A stretch of 64,000 nt of DNA, from assembly GCF_010729895.1 (NCBI RefSeq), contig NZ_AP022612.1, positions 4,650,001-4,714,000 on the forward strand. The letters run 5' to 3'. The notes under the pieces were generated by a model that had not been told where the DNA came from, searched no databases, and saw only the letters and a list, made by a program, of their open reading frames with translations. The position numbers were made by a program, and so were the translations under genes. Origin of the DNA: Mycolicibacterium confluentis (GTDB taxonomy: Bacteria > Actinomycetota > Actinomycetes > Mycobacteriales > Mycobacteriaceae). Numbering within the stretch: position 1 is the stretch's first letter; every line of letters begins with the position of its first letter. Positions 26,678 through 34,764 of this stretch are shown one piece after another.

Positions 26678-26730
26678 CGTTCTCTGTAAACTGACATGCC
26701 ATTCTCAGGCCGTCGAAACTCGGAGAGCCA

Positions 26731-27918
26731 ATGACCAGACAGAGCAAGGCCGCGATCATCGCCGCCGCCCGCAGTGCGATCGCCACGGCACGCAAGGGCA
26801 CCCTCGCCAACATGCAACCCACCGAGGTGGCGAAGCCCATAGTGGCGGCTGCGGTCGAACGCTCGGGCCTCGAGGTGTCGGCCTTCGACGACCTGATCCT
26901 GGCCGAGAGCCTGCAGGGTGGCGGCGACAGCGCCCGCTACATCGCGGTCGACCTGGGTTTCGAGAACATCCCGGGTGCCGCGGTCAACCGCCAGTGCGCG
27001 TCGAGCCTGGCCGCGATCGCCTTCGGCGCTGGGCAGATCGCCTCGGGTATGAGCAACGCCATCCTGGCCGGCGGCATGGAGTCGCTGTCGAACATGCCGC
27101 AGTTCCTCAAGCGCAAGGCGTTCACGTCCGGCAAGGAGGCCGGTGACTTCGAGCGTTGGGCCCCGATGGCCAACCCGCTGAGTTCGCCGGACGCCCCGCC
27201 CTACGACATGTCGATCACGGTCGCGCACAACTGCGCCGTGGAGTACGGCATCACTCGCGAGGATCAGGACGCCTGGGCCCTGCGCAGCCATCAGCGCGCC
27301 GTCAAGGCCATCGACGCCGGTTCGTTCGTCGACGAGATCGTGCCCATCGAGGTGCCGCAGCAGGACGGTTCGACCATCACCTTCGCGCAGGACGAGCATC
27401 CCCGCCGCGATTCGTCGCTGGAGACGCTGGCCGGCCTCAAGGTGCTGCACCCCGAGATCGAGGGCTTCTCGGTGACGGCGGGCAACTCGTCGGGCACCAA
27501 CGACGCCGCGGCCGTGGTGGCCCTGGCCGCCCCGACGACGCAGCAGAACGTGCTGGCCAACGTGCTGTCCTGGTCGCAGGTCGGTGTGGCACCCAAGCGC
27601 ACCGGCAGCGGTCCTATCTACGCAATCCCGAAGGCGCTGGAACTCGCGGGCCTGAAGATCTCCGACGTCGCGCTGTTCGAGATCAACGAGGCCTTCGCCG
27701 CTCAGGCCGTGGCCTGCACCCGACAGCTCGGTCTCGACGAGGACCTGGTCAACGTCTACGGGTCCGGCATCAGCCTCGGCCACCCGATCGCGGCCACGGG
27801 CGCGCGCATGGTCACCTCGGCCATCCACGAACTGCGTCGCCGCGGCGGCGGCATCGGTGTGCTGTCGATGTGCGCGGGTGGCGGCATGGGCGCCGCGATG
27901 GTCATCGAGGTCGTCTAA
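26731..27918 (+). CDS. Acetyl-CoA acetyltransferase (thiolase)
   Basis: A 395-aa thiolase with all catalytic residues: Cys89 (RQCASSLAAI), His351 (LGHPIAATGARM), Cys381 (SMCAGGGMGAAM) and the NEAF motif (INEAFAAQ). It catalyses thiolytic cleavage of 3-ketoacyl-CoA or acetoacetyl-CoA formation. It is shorter and more typical than FadA2, so the two probably have different chain-length ranges. I know of no counterpart at this exact place in M. tuberculosis. It is a single gene with its own promoter and a bidirectional terminator shared with the convergent small gene downstream. Confidence 0.92.
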   Translation: MTRQSKAAIIAAARSAIATARKGTLANMQPTEVAKPIVAAAVERSGLEVSAFDDLILAESLQGGGDSARYIAVDLGFENIPGAAVNRQCASSLAAIAFGAGQIASGMSNAILAGGMESLSNMPQFLKRKAFTSGKEAGDFERWAPMANPLSSPDAPPYDMSITVAHNCAVEYGITREDQDAWALRSHQRAVKAIDAGSFVDEIVPIEVPQQDGSTITFAQDEHPRRDSSLETLAGLKVLHPEIEGFSVTAGNSSGTNDAAAVVALAAPTTQQNVLANVLSWSQVGVAPKRTGSGPIYAIPKALELAGLKISDVALFEINEAFAAQAVACTRQLGLDEDLVNVYGSGISLGHPIAATGARMVTSAIHELRRRGGGIGVLSMCAGGGMGAAMVIEVV

Positions 27919-27931
27919 CCCCGACATCGGA

Positions 27932-27967
27932 AAAAACGCCGCCCCGGGTCTCCGGGGCGGCGTTTTT
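27932..27967. terminator. Bidirectional intrinsic terminator
   Basis: A perfect 16-nt inverted repeat (27932-27947 with 27952-27967, 4-nt loop) has a GC-rich core flanked by A5 and T5. It gives a T tract on either strand. It separates the thiolase gene from the convergent 99-aa protein gene. Confidence 0.93.
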
Positions 27968-27978
27968 CCTGTATTCGG

Positions 27979-28278
27979 TCAGTCGCTGGCGGGCAGCGGC
28001 TTTGCCTCCTTGAGGCTCAGCGGTGTGGCGCCGACTGACAGCGTGCCCTTTCCGGCCTTGGTGACCAGCACCTCGGCGCCCGAGTCGTCGACGTAGCGCT
28101 TGCCCATCGCGGTGCCGTCGGCGAATGCGGGATCGATGTCACCGCCGGACTTCTCGGCGTCCAAGGCGACCATCGGCGAACCGCCGCAACGCAGATCGTC
28201 GAGCGCGTCGGCAGTCTTGACCACGATCACCTGCGTGTCGTCGACCTGACTCTGCAGGCGCGTGCCGTTCTTCACCAT
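27979..28278 (-). CDS. Conserved hypothetical 99-aa protein coupled to an acyl-CoA ligase
   Basis: A 99-aa soluble protein of unknown function. It begins MVKNGTRLQSQVDDTQVIVV, contains one cysteine in DLRCGGSPMV (Cys31), and has a Val/Leu-rich beta pattern near residues 68-85. No signal peptide or membrane span is present. The start at 28278 follows GTAGGAGG, a strong ribosome binding site. It lies 8 bp after the acyl-CoA ligase gene, surely in the same transcript, and ends the operon at the bidirectional terminator. Position suggests a small accessory or carrier-like partner of the ligase, but no phosphopantetheine site (DSL) is present, so it is not a normal ACP. Confidence 0.75.
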   Translation of the reverse strand: MVKNGTRLQSQVDDTQVIVVKTADALDDLRCGGSPMVALDAEKSGGDIDPAFADGTAMGKRYVDDSGAEVLVTKAGKGTLSVGATPLSLKEAKPLPASD

Positions 28279-28286
28279 GGGGCCTC

Positions 28287-29789
28287 CTACTTGTCGTGTG
28301 TGTCCTGCAGGCTTGCGACGATCTCCCGCCGCAACAGCTTGCCGGTGGCATTGGTGGGCAGTTCGGTGGTGAACACCACCCGGTCCGGGGTGCGCGACCC
28401 GCGCAACTGACCGCGCACGTGCTCGCGCAGTTCCTCGGGATCGGGATCGATGCCGACGACCGGGACCACGACCGCGACGATGGCCTGACCCCACTGCGCG
28501 TCCTCGACACCGACGACCGCGACCTCGTGCACGTGCGGATGCTCGATGAGCACGTCCTCGAGTTCGGCAGGCGCGATGTTCTCCCCACCCCGGATGATGG
28601 TGTCGTCGGAGCGGCCCGTGATGAACAGGTAGCCCTCCTCGTCGAGCGCGGCGATGTCCTTGGTGGGGAACCAGCCGTTCTCGTCGAGCACCGAACCGAT
28701 GCCGGTGTACTTGCCGGAGACCTGCTCACCTCGGACGAACAGTTCGCCGGGTTCGCCGGGGCCCAGCACATTGCCCGCCTCGTCGCGGATCTGCACCTCG
28801 ATGCCGGGTACGGGCTGGCCCACCGATCCGAGTCTTTTCGCGATGGCCTCGTCGTCGTTGCCGTGGGCCACGCGGTGGTCGTCGGGCGTGAGCACCGCGA
28901 TGGTCGAGGATGTCTCGGTCAGCCCGTAGGCGTTGACGAAACCGACGTGCGGAAGCAGTCCCAGGGCCTTGCGCACCAGCGGCAGACCGACCTTGGACCC
29001 GCCGTAGGCCAGGTTGCGCAGCGTGGGCAGGTCGTGGCCGCCGGCCTCGAGCACCGTGACGATGCGGTCCAGCATCGTCGGCACCACGGTCGCCGACGTG
29101 ACGCCCTCCTGCTCCACCAGACGCACCCACTCAGCGGCGTCGAAGTTGGGCAGGTACACCATCTTTCGGCCCGCGTACAGGTTCGACAGCGCGGCCGAGA
29201 CACCGGCGATGTGGTACGGCGGCACACAGATCAGCGCGGCATCTGTCGGCTCGGCCGCACCGAACTCGACCGTGCCCGTGATGTAGGACGTCAGATTGTT
29301 GTGACTCAACTCCACAGCCTTGGGCGCCGACGTGGTGCCCGAGGTGAAGAGGACGACGCCGACGTCGTCGGGATCGGCGAACTCCGCGACCGGATCGGCC
29401 GTCTTGGCCGCGGCGAGGAACTCCGAGGATTCCATGACCGCGATGCCGGCGTCGCCGACCATGTCGCGGTAGCGCTCGTCGACGACCACCAACGGCTTGG
29501 GCAACCGCTCGATCAGCGCCTGGATGCCCTCTGCCGAGAGGCGGTAGTTGATCGGGGTGAACGCCCGCGCGGCGCGCGCCGAGGAGAACAGCAGCAGCGG
29601 CAGCAGCGCGCCACCGGTCCCGACGTACACCACATGCTCGGCGCCGGCGGCCGCGATCACACCCGCACCACCGTCAGCGAGGTCGGACAGTTCCTGCGTG
29701 CTCAGGCGGGTATCGTCCGAAACGACCGCCACCCGGTCAGGGTCGCCGGACAGGGCCATCTCCAACAGCAGTGAGATGCTCATCGCCAC
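28287..29789 (-). CDS. Acyl-CoA ligase (FadD-like)
   Basis: A 500-aa ANL-superfamily ligase activating a carboxylic acid to its CoA thioester. It shows the P-loop (FTSGTTSAPKAVE), YGLTETSS, GRSDDTIIRGGENI and the C-terminal catalytic Lys in NATGKLLRREI. The start is GTG at 29789 or ATG at 29783; the second leaves a protein two residues shorter. The gene is first in an operon with the 99-aa protein. A 12-bp palindrome TTCGAATTCGAA lies 18-29 bp upstream of the start and may be an operator. The substrate is unknown. Confidence 0.9.
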   Translation of the reverse strand: MAMSISLLLEMALSGDPDRVAVVSDDTRLSTQELSDLADGGAGVIAAAGAEHVVYVGTGGALLPLLLFSSARAARAFTPINYRLSAEGIQALIERLPKPLVVVDERYRDMVGDAGIAVMESSEFLAAAKTADPVAEFADPDDVGVVLFTSGTTSAPKAVELSHNNLTSYITGTVEFGAAEPTDAALICVPPYHIAGVSAALSNLYAGRKMVYLPNFDAAEWVRLVEQEGVTSATVVPTMLDRIVTVLEAGGHDLPTLRNLAYGGSKVGLPLVRKALGLLPHVGFVNAYGLTETSSTIAVLTPDDHRVAHGNDDEAIAKRLGSVGQPVPGIEVQIRDEAGNVLGPGEPGELFVRGEQVSGKYTGIGSVLDENGWFPTKDIAALDEEGYLFITGRSDDTIIRGGENIAPAELEDVLIEHPHVHEVAVVGVEDAQWGQAIVAVVVPVVGIDPDPEELREHVRGQLRGSRTPDRVVFTTELPTNATGKLLRREIVASLQDTHDK

Positions 29790-29806
29790 CGCCGGGGAGT
29801 GGCGTT

Positions 29807-29818
29807 TTCGAATTCGAA
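29807..29818. promoter_or_regulatory. 12-bp palindrome upstream of the acyl-CoA ligase gene (TTCGAATTCGAA)
   Basis: A perfect self-complementary sequence 18 bp before the minus-strand ligase start, followed by AGAACATGATTCT, a looser inverted repeat. It is suited to a dimeric repressor. No regulator gene adjoins it. Confidence 0.4.
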
Positions 29819-29915
29819 GAACATGATTCTCCGATTAAACCACAGGGCGTCGGCCTGCCAGAAGGGTCAAAAACGGCCCCGGTGGGGCCTGCGAGATCAC
29901 CGCGGGGCCGGGGTG

Positions 29916-29980
29916 CCGCCGAGATTGCGCTGAGGGTCGTTCGGCACCGCGACTGACAGCCCTCAGGGCAATCTCGGCGG
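29916..29980 (-). terminator. Long hairpin after the RibD-like gene
   Basis: Arms of 21 nt (29916-29936 and 29960-29980) pair with a single mismatch around a 23-nt loop. It lies 23 bases past the stop of the minus-strand RibD-like gene and lacks a T tract. It probably terminates that operon. Confidence 0.6.
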
Positions 29981-30003
29981 GGCCGACAGGCTATCCCCTA
30001 GGC

Positions 30004-30558
30004 CTATCCCCCAGCCCCCATCCCCCAGCTCCTATCCCCCGCTCTGCGCCAGCGCGCGCAGACGAAGTCGGCGTTGACCCCCGAATCGGCCAGCACCCAC
30101 TCCGACCTGGTGGGCAGCAGACGCGCGCCCGCGCCCAGCGTGCAGGGCGCATACGTCACGATCATCTCGTCGATCAGGCCGGCGCCCTGGAACTGTGCGG
30201 CCACCTCTCCCCCGCCCACGATCCACACGTCCTTGCCGCCCGCGGCCTCGACCAGACGCGGATGCAACTCTTCGGCGGGTCCGGCGAACGTCTCCACGGG
30301 ATGACCGGGGGCGATGATCTCGGGGCGGTGCGTGATGACCCAGGAGGGCTGGGTGTACATCCACTCGCCGGGATGGTTGCGCAGGATCCAGTCATAGGTC
30401 TTCGACCCCATCACCAGCGCGCCGATCGTCGAGATGAAGGCCTCGTAGCCGAACGGCCCGTCGGCGTCGACGGCCCGCGACGTCAACCAATCGAGGCTGT
30501 CGTCGGTGTCGACGATGAACCCGTCCAGGCTCGAGGCGGTGAAGTACACGGTCGACAT
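30004..30558 (-). CDS. Dihydrofolate reductase-like protein (RibD C-terminal domain family)
   Basis: A 184-aa protein of the RibD C-terminal / dihydrofolate reductase-like fold. The start MSTVYFTASSLDGFIV is the typical first beta strand, VMGSKTYDWIL the nucleotide region, and VWIVGGGEVAAQF the NADPH-binding Gly motif. It probably reduces a pterin-, deazaflavin- or flavin-like substrate; the actual one is unknown. The ATG at 30558 is preceded by GAGGAG, and its first base is the last base of the upstream stop codon (TGATG), so it is translationally coupled to the HTH-DinB gene. The two were probably inherited as a unit. Confidence 0.85.
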   Translation of the reverse strand: MSTVYFTASSLDGFIVDTDDSLDWLTSRAVDADGPFGYEAFISTIGALVMGSKTYDWILRNHPGEWMYTQPSWVITHRPEIIAPGHPVETFAGPAEELHPRLVEAAGGKDVWIVGGGEVAAQFQGAGLIDEMIVTYAPCTLGAGARLLPTRSEWVLADSGVNADFVCARWRRAGDRSWGMGAGG

Positions 30559-31499
30559 CAATGGCTCCTCATCCAGTCCAGGGGGTCGCCCATCCCGGCG
30601 GGCACGCCCAGGCGTGCCAGCATGGCCCGCGCGAGTCCGCGGCGGTGAGCGGAGTAGGTCAGCACGTGCGCGACGATGCCGAACAGCTGGAACGACTCGG
30701 GTGGATCGCACAGTGCGTCGATCACGGTGTCGGACAACCTTCCCCGCGCCGTGACGTCGGTGACCATGGCCACCCATCGACGGCTGACGTCGTCGTGGTG
30801 GGCGGCCAGGTCCTGCGGTGTCGTCGCGGGATCCGCGTGCTCCCGCGACGGCTGGTCACGGCCCTCGATGCTGGCCAGCCACACCTCCTTGGTCCACACG
30901 ATCGCAGCGAGCACCGCGCCGACGCTGGGTTCGGGACCGTCCCACTCCAGCACCACCTGGCCCGGCGAAAGCTCCTGTGTCCATTGGTCTTTCGTGAGGC
31001 ATTCGGCCCGCCGGATCAGGTGCGCGGTGTCGGCGATGTCATGGTCGATCATCAACCGCGACACCGCGGAGTCCTGATGGCCACCGGGTTCGGCGTCGAT
31101 CCACAGCGACTGCGGCGGGTGGAAGTGCAGACCGTTGGGCGCGGGCAGCCGAAAACCGCGCCCGGACTCCGCGACCTGTGACGGCGGGACGCCGAAACTG
31201 CGCCGGAACGCTCGGGAGAACACCTCGGGCGACGACCAGCCCTCGGCCGCGGCGACCTCCGCGACGCCCTCACCGCGCCCCAGCCGCCACGCGGCCCTCT
31301 CGAGCATGATCCTGCGCCGCAGCGCCGCGGGTGGTTCTCCGGTCAGTCGCCGCACCTCGCGAGAGAAGTGGAACTCCGACGCATGGATGCGCCGCGCCAT
31401 GTCCGGCACCCCGGCCGCGGACTCGTCACCGGGCACGACCGCGTCAAGCAGTTCCCGTAATCGGTCTCGTCCGGTGCCCACGAACGGTTCGGCGCTCAC
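30558..31499 (-). CDS. AraC-type HTH and DinB-like (mycothiol-dependent maleylpyruvate isomerase-like) fusion protein
   Basis: A 313-aa two-domain protein. Residues 15-125 form an AraC-type helix-turn-helix (AEVAAAEGWSSPEVFSRAFRRSFGVPPS). Residues 165-313 form a DinB-like four-helix domain with His residues spaced as in metal-binding members (DHDIADTAHLI, AAHHDDVSRRW, AHVLTYSAHRRG). This combination suggests a transcription factor with a metal- or thiol-linked sensor domain. I chose GTG at 31499; longer reading frames run upstream only because they are the shadow of the fadE genes. It is divergent from the fadE pair at 31.6 kb with 78 bp between starts, so it may control them, and is coupled to the RibD-like gene. 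Confidence 0.8.
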   Translation of the reverse strand: MSAEPFVGTGRDRLRELLDAVVPGDESAAGVPDMARRIHASEFHFSREVRRLTGEPPAALRRRIMLERAAWRLGRGEGVAEVAAAEGWSSPEVFSRAFRRSFGVPPSQVAESGRGFRLPAPNGLHFHPPQSLWIDAEPGGHQDSAVSRLMIDHDIADTAHLIRRAECLTKDQWTQELSPGQVVLEWDGPEPSVGAVLAAIVWTKEVWLASIEGRDQPSREHADPATTPQDLAAHHDDVSRRWVAMVTDVTARGRLSDTVIDALCDPPESFQLFGIVAHVLTYSAHRRGLARAMLARLGVPAGMGDPLDWMRSH

Positions 31500-31577
31500 G
31501 TTGTCCGAGTATTCCGTGCAGGGCCCGCCGTGGACATGACGATTCCTGCTGCGCCGTGCGTGCAAGGATTGACCGCC

Positions 31578-32732
31578 GTGAGCAGTTTCGACGCGTTGTG
31601 CGCCGACGAACCCGAACTGGCGGCGCTGCGCGCCTCGGTCCGCGACTTCCTGACCGCCGACCGCGCCGAGTACGGCTGGGAACCCGGTGTGGACACGTGG
31701 CTGTCGGCGTGGGAGGAGGGCTTCAGTGCGCGCCTCGGTGACGCGGGATTCCTGGGCCTGACGATTCCCACCGAGTACGGCGGTCGCGGCCTGAGCCATC
31801 TTCACCGCTACGTCGTCACCGAGGAACTGCTGGTCGCCGGCGCCCCGGTGGCCGCGCACTGGATCGCCGATCGGCAGGTCGCGCCCGGTCTGCTGGCCTA
31901 CGGCACCGAGGAGCAGCGGCACCGCATCCTGCCCCGCATCGCCGCGGGTCGGTTCTACTCGGCGATCGGCATGAGCGAACCCCAGTCGGGTTCCGACCTG
32001 GCCGCCGCGGCCACCCGGGCGACGCGCACCGACGGCGGGTGGGTGCTCAACGGCCGCAAGGTGTGGACCAGCGGCGCACACCTGGCCCACCAGGTGGTGG
32101 TGCTGGCCCGCACCAGCCCACCCGATCCCGACCATCGCCATGCCGGGTTCAGCCAGTTCCTGGTGCCCACCGACGCGGGCGGGGTCACGATCGACCCGAT
32201 CGTGTCGATGGACGGCCAACACCACTTCAACGAGACCATCTTCGACGACGTGTTCGTCCCGGACGCCGACGTGCTCGGTGAGATCGGTGACGGCTGGCAT
32301 CAGGTGACGGCCGAGCTGTCCTTCGAACGCAGCGGGCCCGAACGGGTGTTGTCCACGGTCACCGTGATTTTGGCGGCGATCCGCGCGTTGGCGCAGCAGT
32401 CGTCCGACGCCGGTGCGGCCGCGGTCGGCGATCTGGTGGCCCGCCTGGTGTCGCTGCGGCAGTTGTCGGTGTCGGTGGCCCGCGCGCTCGCGGCCGGGGA
32501 GTCCGCCGCCAACCAGGCCGCCCTCGTGAAGGATCTGGGCACGCGGTTCGAGCAGGACTCCGTCAACCTGGTCACCGACCTGCTGGACCACCTCGACGAC
32601 GACTCCCCGCATCAGGACCGGTTGCGCGCGATGCTCGACATCGCGCGCGTGCACTCGCCGATGGTCACGCTGCGTGGAGGCACCAACGAAGTGCTGCGCG
32701 GTGTCGTGGCACGCGGGATGGGGTTGCGATGA
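31578..32732 (+). CDS. Acyl-CoA dehydrogenase, first subunit of an adjacent pair
   Basis: A 384-aa acyl-CoA dehydrogenase. It has the FAD/substrate loop IGMSEPQSGSDLAAAATR, WTSGA, and a C-terminal LRGGTNEVLRG segment. The GTG at 31578 is preferred because AAGGA lies 9 bases upstream and the sequence before it does not resemble the family; an ATG at 31530 is in frame. It overlaps the next gene by 4 bases (ATGA). Mycobacterial fadE genes in such pairs form alpha2-beta2 enzymes acting on bulky CoA esters such as steroid side chains (established for other pairs). The divergent HTH-DinB gene is a plausible regulator. Confidence 0.9.
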   Translation: MSSFDALCADEPELAALRASVRDFLTADRAEYGWEPGVDTWLSAWEEGFSARLGDAGFLGLTIPTEYGGRGLSHLHRYVVTEELLVAGAPVAAHWIADRQVAPGLLAYGTEEQRHRILPRIAAGRFYSAIGMSEPQSGSDLAAAATRATRTDGGWVLNGRKVWTSGAHLAHQVVVLARTSPPDPDHRHAGFSQFLVPTDAGGVTIDPIVSMDGQHHFNETIFDDVFVPDADVLGEIGDGWHQVTAELSFERSGPERVLSTVTVILAAIRALAQQSSDAGAAAVGDLVARLVSLRQLSVSVARALAAGESAANQAALVKDLGTRFEQDSVNLVTDLLDHLDDDSPHQDRLRAMLDIARVHSPMVTLRGGTNEVLRGVVARGMGLR

Positions 32733-33808
32733 GTGACGCATTGGCGGGCGGGGTCTTCGCGACTTCGGGCGGCGACGGATCCTCCGACGAGCACAGCGAG
32801 TTGCGCGCGCTCGTCGACGACATCGGCCGCCGGTCGTTCGAGGCCCGAATCGGGCAGCGAAAACTGCCCGAGGCGTTCGACTCCGAGGCCTGGTCCACTC
32901 TCGAGGACACCGGCCTGAGTCGGCTGACCACCACCGAGGATCTCGGTGCGGGCCCCACCGAGGCCGCCATCGTGCTGCGCGGCCTGGCCCGGCACGCGGT
33001 CGCCGCGCCCGTCGCCGAAACCGACCTGCTGGCCGCCTGGCTGGCGCAGACCGCGGGCGTGCCGGTGCCGGAAAGCGGACCGCTGACCCTGGCCGTCGTG
33101 GACGCCGACGGCGCCGCGCGCGGCGTGCCGTGGACACGGGCCTGCGCGGCGGTGGTGCTCGCGGCCCGCACCGACGACGGATTGCGGGTGGCGGTCGCGC
33201 GCCCCGACGAGTTGGACATCACCGACGGGCACAACCTGGCCGGCGAACCCCGCGACCTGGTGCGCGCCGCCATTCCCGCCGATGCCGTGCCGTGCGGCGC
33301 CGCCGTCGCCGACGAACTGACCCGGCGCGGGGCGTGGGCGCGTTGCGTGCAGATCATGGGTGTGCTCGACGCGGCCGCCGAGATGACCGTGGCCCACACC
33401 CGCGAGCGCGTGCAGTTCGGGCGGGCGCTGAGCCGCTTCCAAGCCGTCCAGCACTCCCTTGCCGGCATGGCCGGGGAGATCGAAAGAGCGCGTGCTGCAA
33501 GCACACTCGCGGTGACAGCCGCGGCCGACCATGGGTTCGCCAGCGCGCAGGCCGACTACGCGGTGACGCTGGCCAAGATCACCCTGGGTCGTGTGGTCCC
33601 GGCCGTCAGCACCACGGCGCACCAGTTGCACGGTGCGATCGGGGTGACGATGGAGCATCAGCTGTGGTCCGCGACCAACCGCGCACACAGTTGGATCACC
33701 GAGTTCGGGAGCACGGGTCACTACGCGCGCAGACTTGGCCGACGCGCCTTCGACGCGGCGGGTGGCTCCGACGGAACGCTGTGGGATGCGCTGACCTGGG
33801 CGCAGTGA
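32729..33808 (+). CDS. Acyl-CoA dehydrogenase, second subunit of an adjacent pair
   Basis: A 359-aa acyl-CoA dehydrogenase-like protein with a reduced N-terminal half. The C-terminal helical domain is well kept: RVQFGRALSRFQAVQH near residue 230 and HQLHGAIGVTMEHQLW near 300. The FAD-side loop with GSD is missing, as in partner subunits of heteromeric enzymes. It overlaps the first subunit by 4 bases. Its stop TGA is directly followed by the complementary stop of nat (TGATCA at 33806-33811), so the two convergent genes have no space between them. Confidence 0.87.
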   Translation: MSDALAGGVFATSGGDGSSDEHSELRALVDDIGRRSFEARIGQRKLPEAFDSEAWSTLEDTGLSRLTTTEDLGAGPTEAAIVLRGLARHAVAAPVAETDLLAAWLAQTAGVPVPESGPLTLAVVDADGAARGVPWTRACAAVVLAARTDDGLRVAVARPDELDITDGHNLAGEPRDLVRAAIPADAVPCGAAVADELTRRGAWARCVQIMGVLDAAAEMTVAHTRERVQFGRALSRFQAVQHSLAGMAGEIERARAASTLAVTAAADHGFASAQADYAVTLAKITLGRVVPAVSTTAHQLHGAIGVTMEHQLWSATNRAHSWITEFGSTGHYARRLGRRAFDAAGGSDGTLWDALTWAQ

Positions 33809-34666
33809 TCAGGCGTCCAGCACCTCGGTGATCCGGTCGTGCACGTCCCCGATCCCGCCCACGTCAAGGCCGAAGGTGTTCATCAGCACCTCGAGCACCT
33901 GGGAGGCGTTCGCATAGCGGACGTGCTCGGTGGGGGCGCCGACGCTGTGCACCGCGAGATTTCGGCCCCGCAGGTTCCACCGCGCTCCGTCGACGATCTT
34001 CGACGCGCTCAGGCCCACCACAAACGTCGATTCGGGATGCGTTGAGACGTACCAGCTTCCGACCTGAAGGTCGATCGGAGGACGGGGTTCGTCGGCGAAG
34101 AGGTACAACGGCCGCCAGGTGTCACCGATCAGCGTCTCGAGCACGAAGTCGCCCCCGTGGACGCCGATGCGGTACGGCTCGTTCGGAGTCTGCTGCACCA
34201 GGCCGGGCGTGAATTCGATGGGCGCCGTGAGCGTCTGCCCGCCGAAGCCGACGTCGACCAGATACCGCTGTGCCACACCCGGTATGCGCACCGCAAGGAG
34301 TTGATGCGTGAGCGGGCCCGGCGTCGCATCGACCCCGTCGGGATTCATCCACACCACGCGGGCCGTCAGGGCGTCGACGAAGAAACCCACGCTCTCAAGC
34401 ACGTACCGGAACAGGCCGTTCTGCTCGAAGCAGTAACCGCCGCGACTCCGGTGCACCATCTTCGCGAAGAGCGCTTCGACGCTCAGATCACCAACCGGAA
34501 TGCCCATCAGCGGGTCGAGGTTCTCGAACGCGATGTGCGTCAGGTGCGCGCTGACCAGGGCGCGCAGCACGTCCAGCGTCGGTGCGACTGGTCCGGCCCA
34601 GCCGATGCGTGCCAGGTAGTCGCCGACGTCGACTGTCGACTCAACCCGCAGTGCCTCTGCAACCAT
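33809..34666 (-). CDS. nat: Arylamine N-acetyltransferase (NAT)
   Basis: A 285-aa arylamine N-acetyltransferase using acetyl-CoA (or propionyl-CoA) to acylate arylamines and hydrazines such as isoniazid. The Cys-His-Asp triad is complete: Cys79 (RGGYCFEQNG), His121 (PLTHQLL) and Asp138 (LVDVGFGG). The ATG at 34666 is chosen; an in-frame TTG at 34687 would run into the operator. In M. tuberculosis nat sits with the hsa cholesterol genes. Here it stands alone behind a MerR/SoxR-type promoter, so it may be a second copy with a different inducer. Convergent with the fadE pair with zero spacing. Confidence 0.93.
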   Translation of the reverse strand: MVAEALRVESTVDVGDYLARIGWAGPVAPTLDVLRALVSAHLTHIAFENLDPLMGIPVGDLSVEALFAKMVHRSRGGYCFEQNGLFRYVLESVGFFVDALTARVVWMNPDGVDATPGPLTHQLLAVRIPGVAQRYLVDVGFGGQTLTAPIEFTPGLVQQTPNEPYRIGVHGGDFVLETLIGDTWRPLYLFADEPRPPIDLQVGSWYVSTHPESTFVVGLSASKIVDGARWNLRGRNLAVHSVGAPTEHVRYANASQVLEVLMNTFGLDVGGIGDVHDRITEVLDA

Positions 34667-34681
34667 GCCGCCATGCTGCCG

Positions 34682-34699
34682 CCTCAACCCAGGTTGAGG
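34682..34699 (-). promoter_or_regulatory. MerR/SoxR-type operator in the nat promoter (CCTCAACCCAGGTTGAGG)
   Basis: An 18-bp inverted repeat with perfect 8-bp arms and a 2-bp centre, built like the SoxR box. On the minus strand it overlaps a -35 TTGACC (34703-34698), with 19 bp to a weak -10 CAGCAT (34678-34673). That overlong spacer with the operator inside is the hallmark of MerR-family promoters. Transcription would begin near 34666, the ATG itself, giving a leaderless mRNA. Confidence 0.6.
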
Positions 34700-34726
34700 T
34701 CAAGCGAGTTTTCGACACCGAACTGC

Positions 34727-34755
34727 GGTTGCCGAGAGCCACTCCCTCGGCAACC
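34727..34755 (-). terminator. Hairpin after echA1
   Basis: GGTTGCCGAG (34727-34736) pairs perfectly with CTCGGCAACC (34746-34755) around a 9-nt loop. It lies 9 bases after the echA1 stop on the minus strand, without a T tract. Confidence 0.6.
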
Positions 34756-34764
34756 GGTGTCAGA

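Noticed and set aside
29806..29832. A KstR site before the acyl-CoA ligase at 29789
   Set aside because: AGAATCATGTTCT has one extra base between half-sites, so it does not fit the KstR spacing.
31500..33137. An upstream extension of the HTH-DinB gene by over 500 codons
   Set aside because: This part is antisense to the fadE gene and has no domain; the GTG at 31499 is the likely start.
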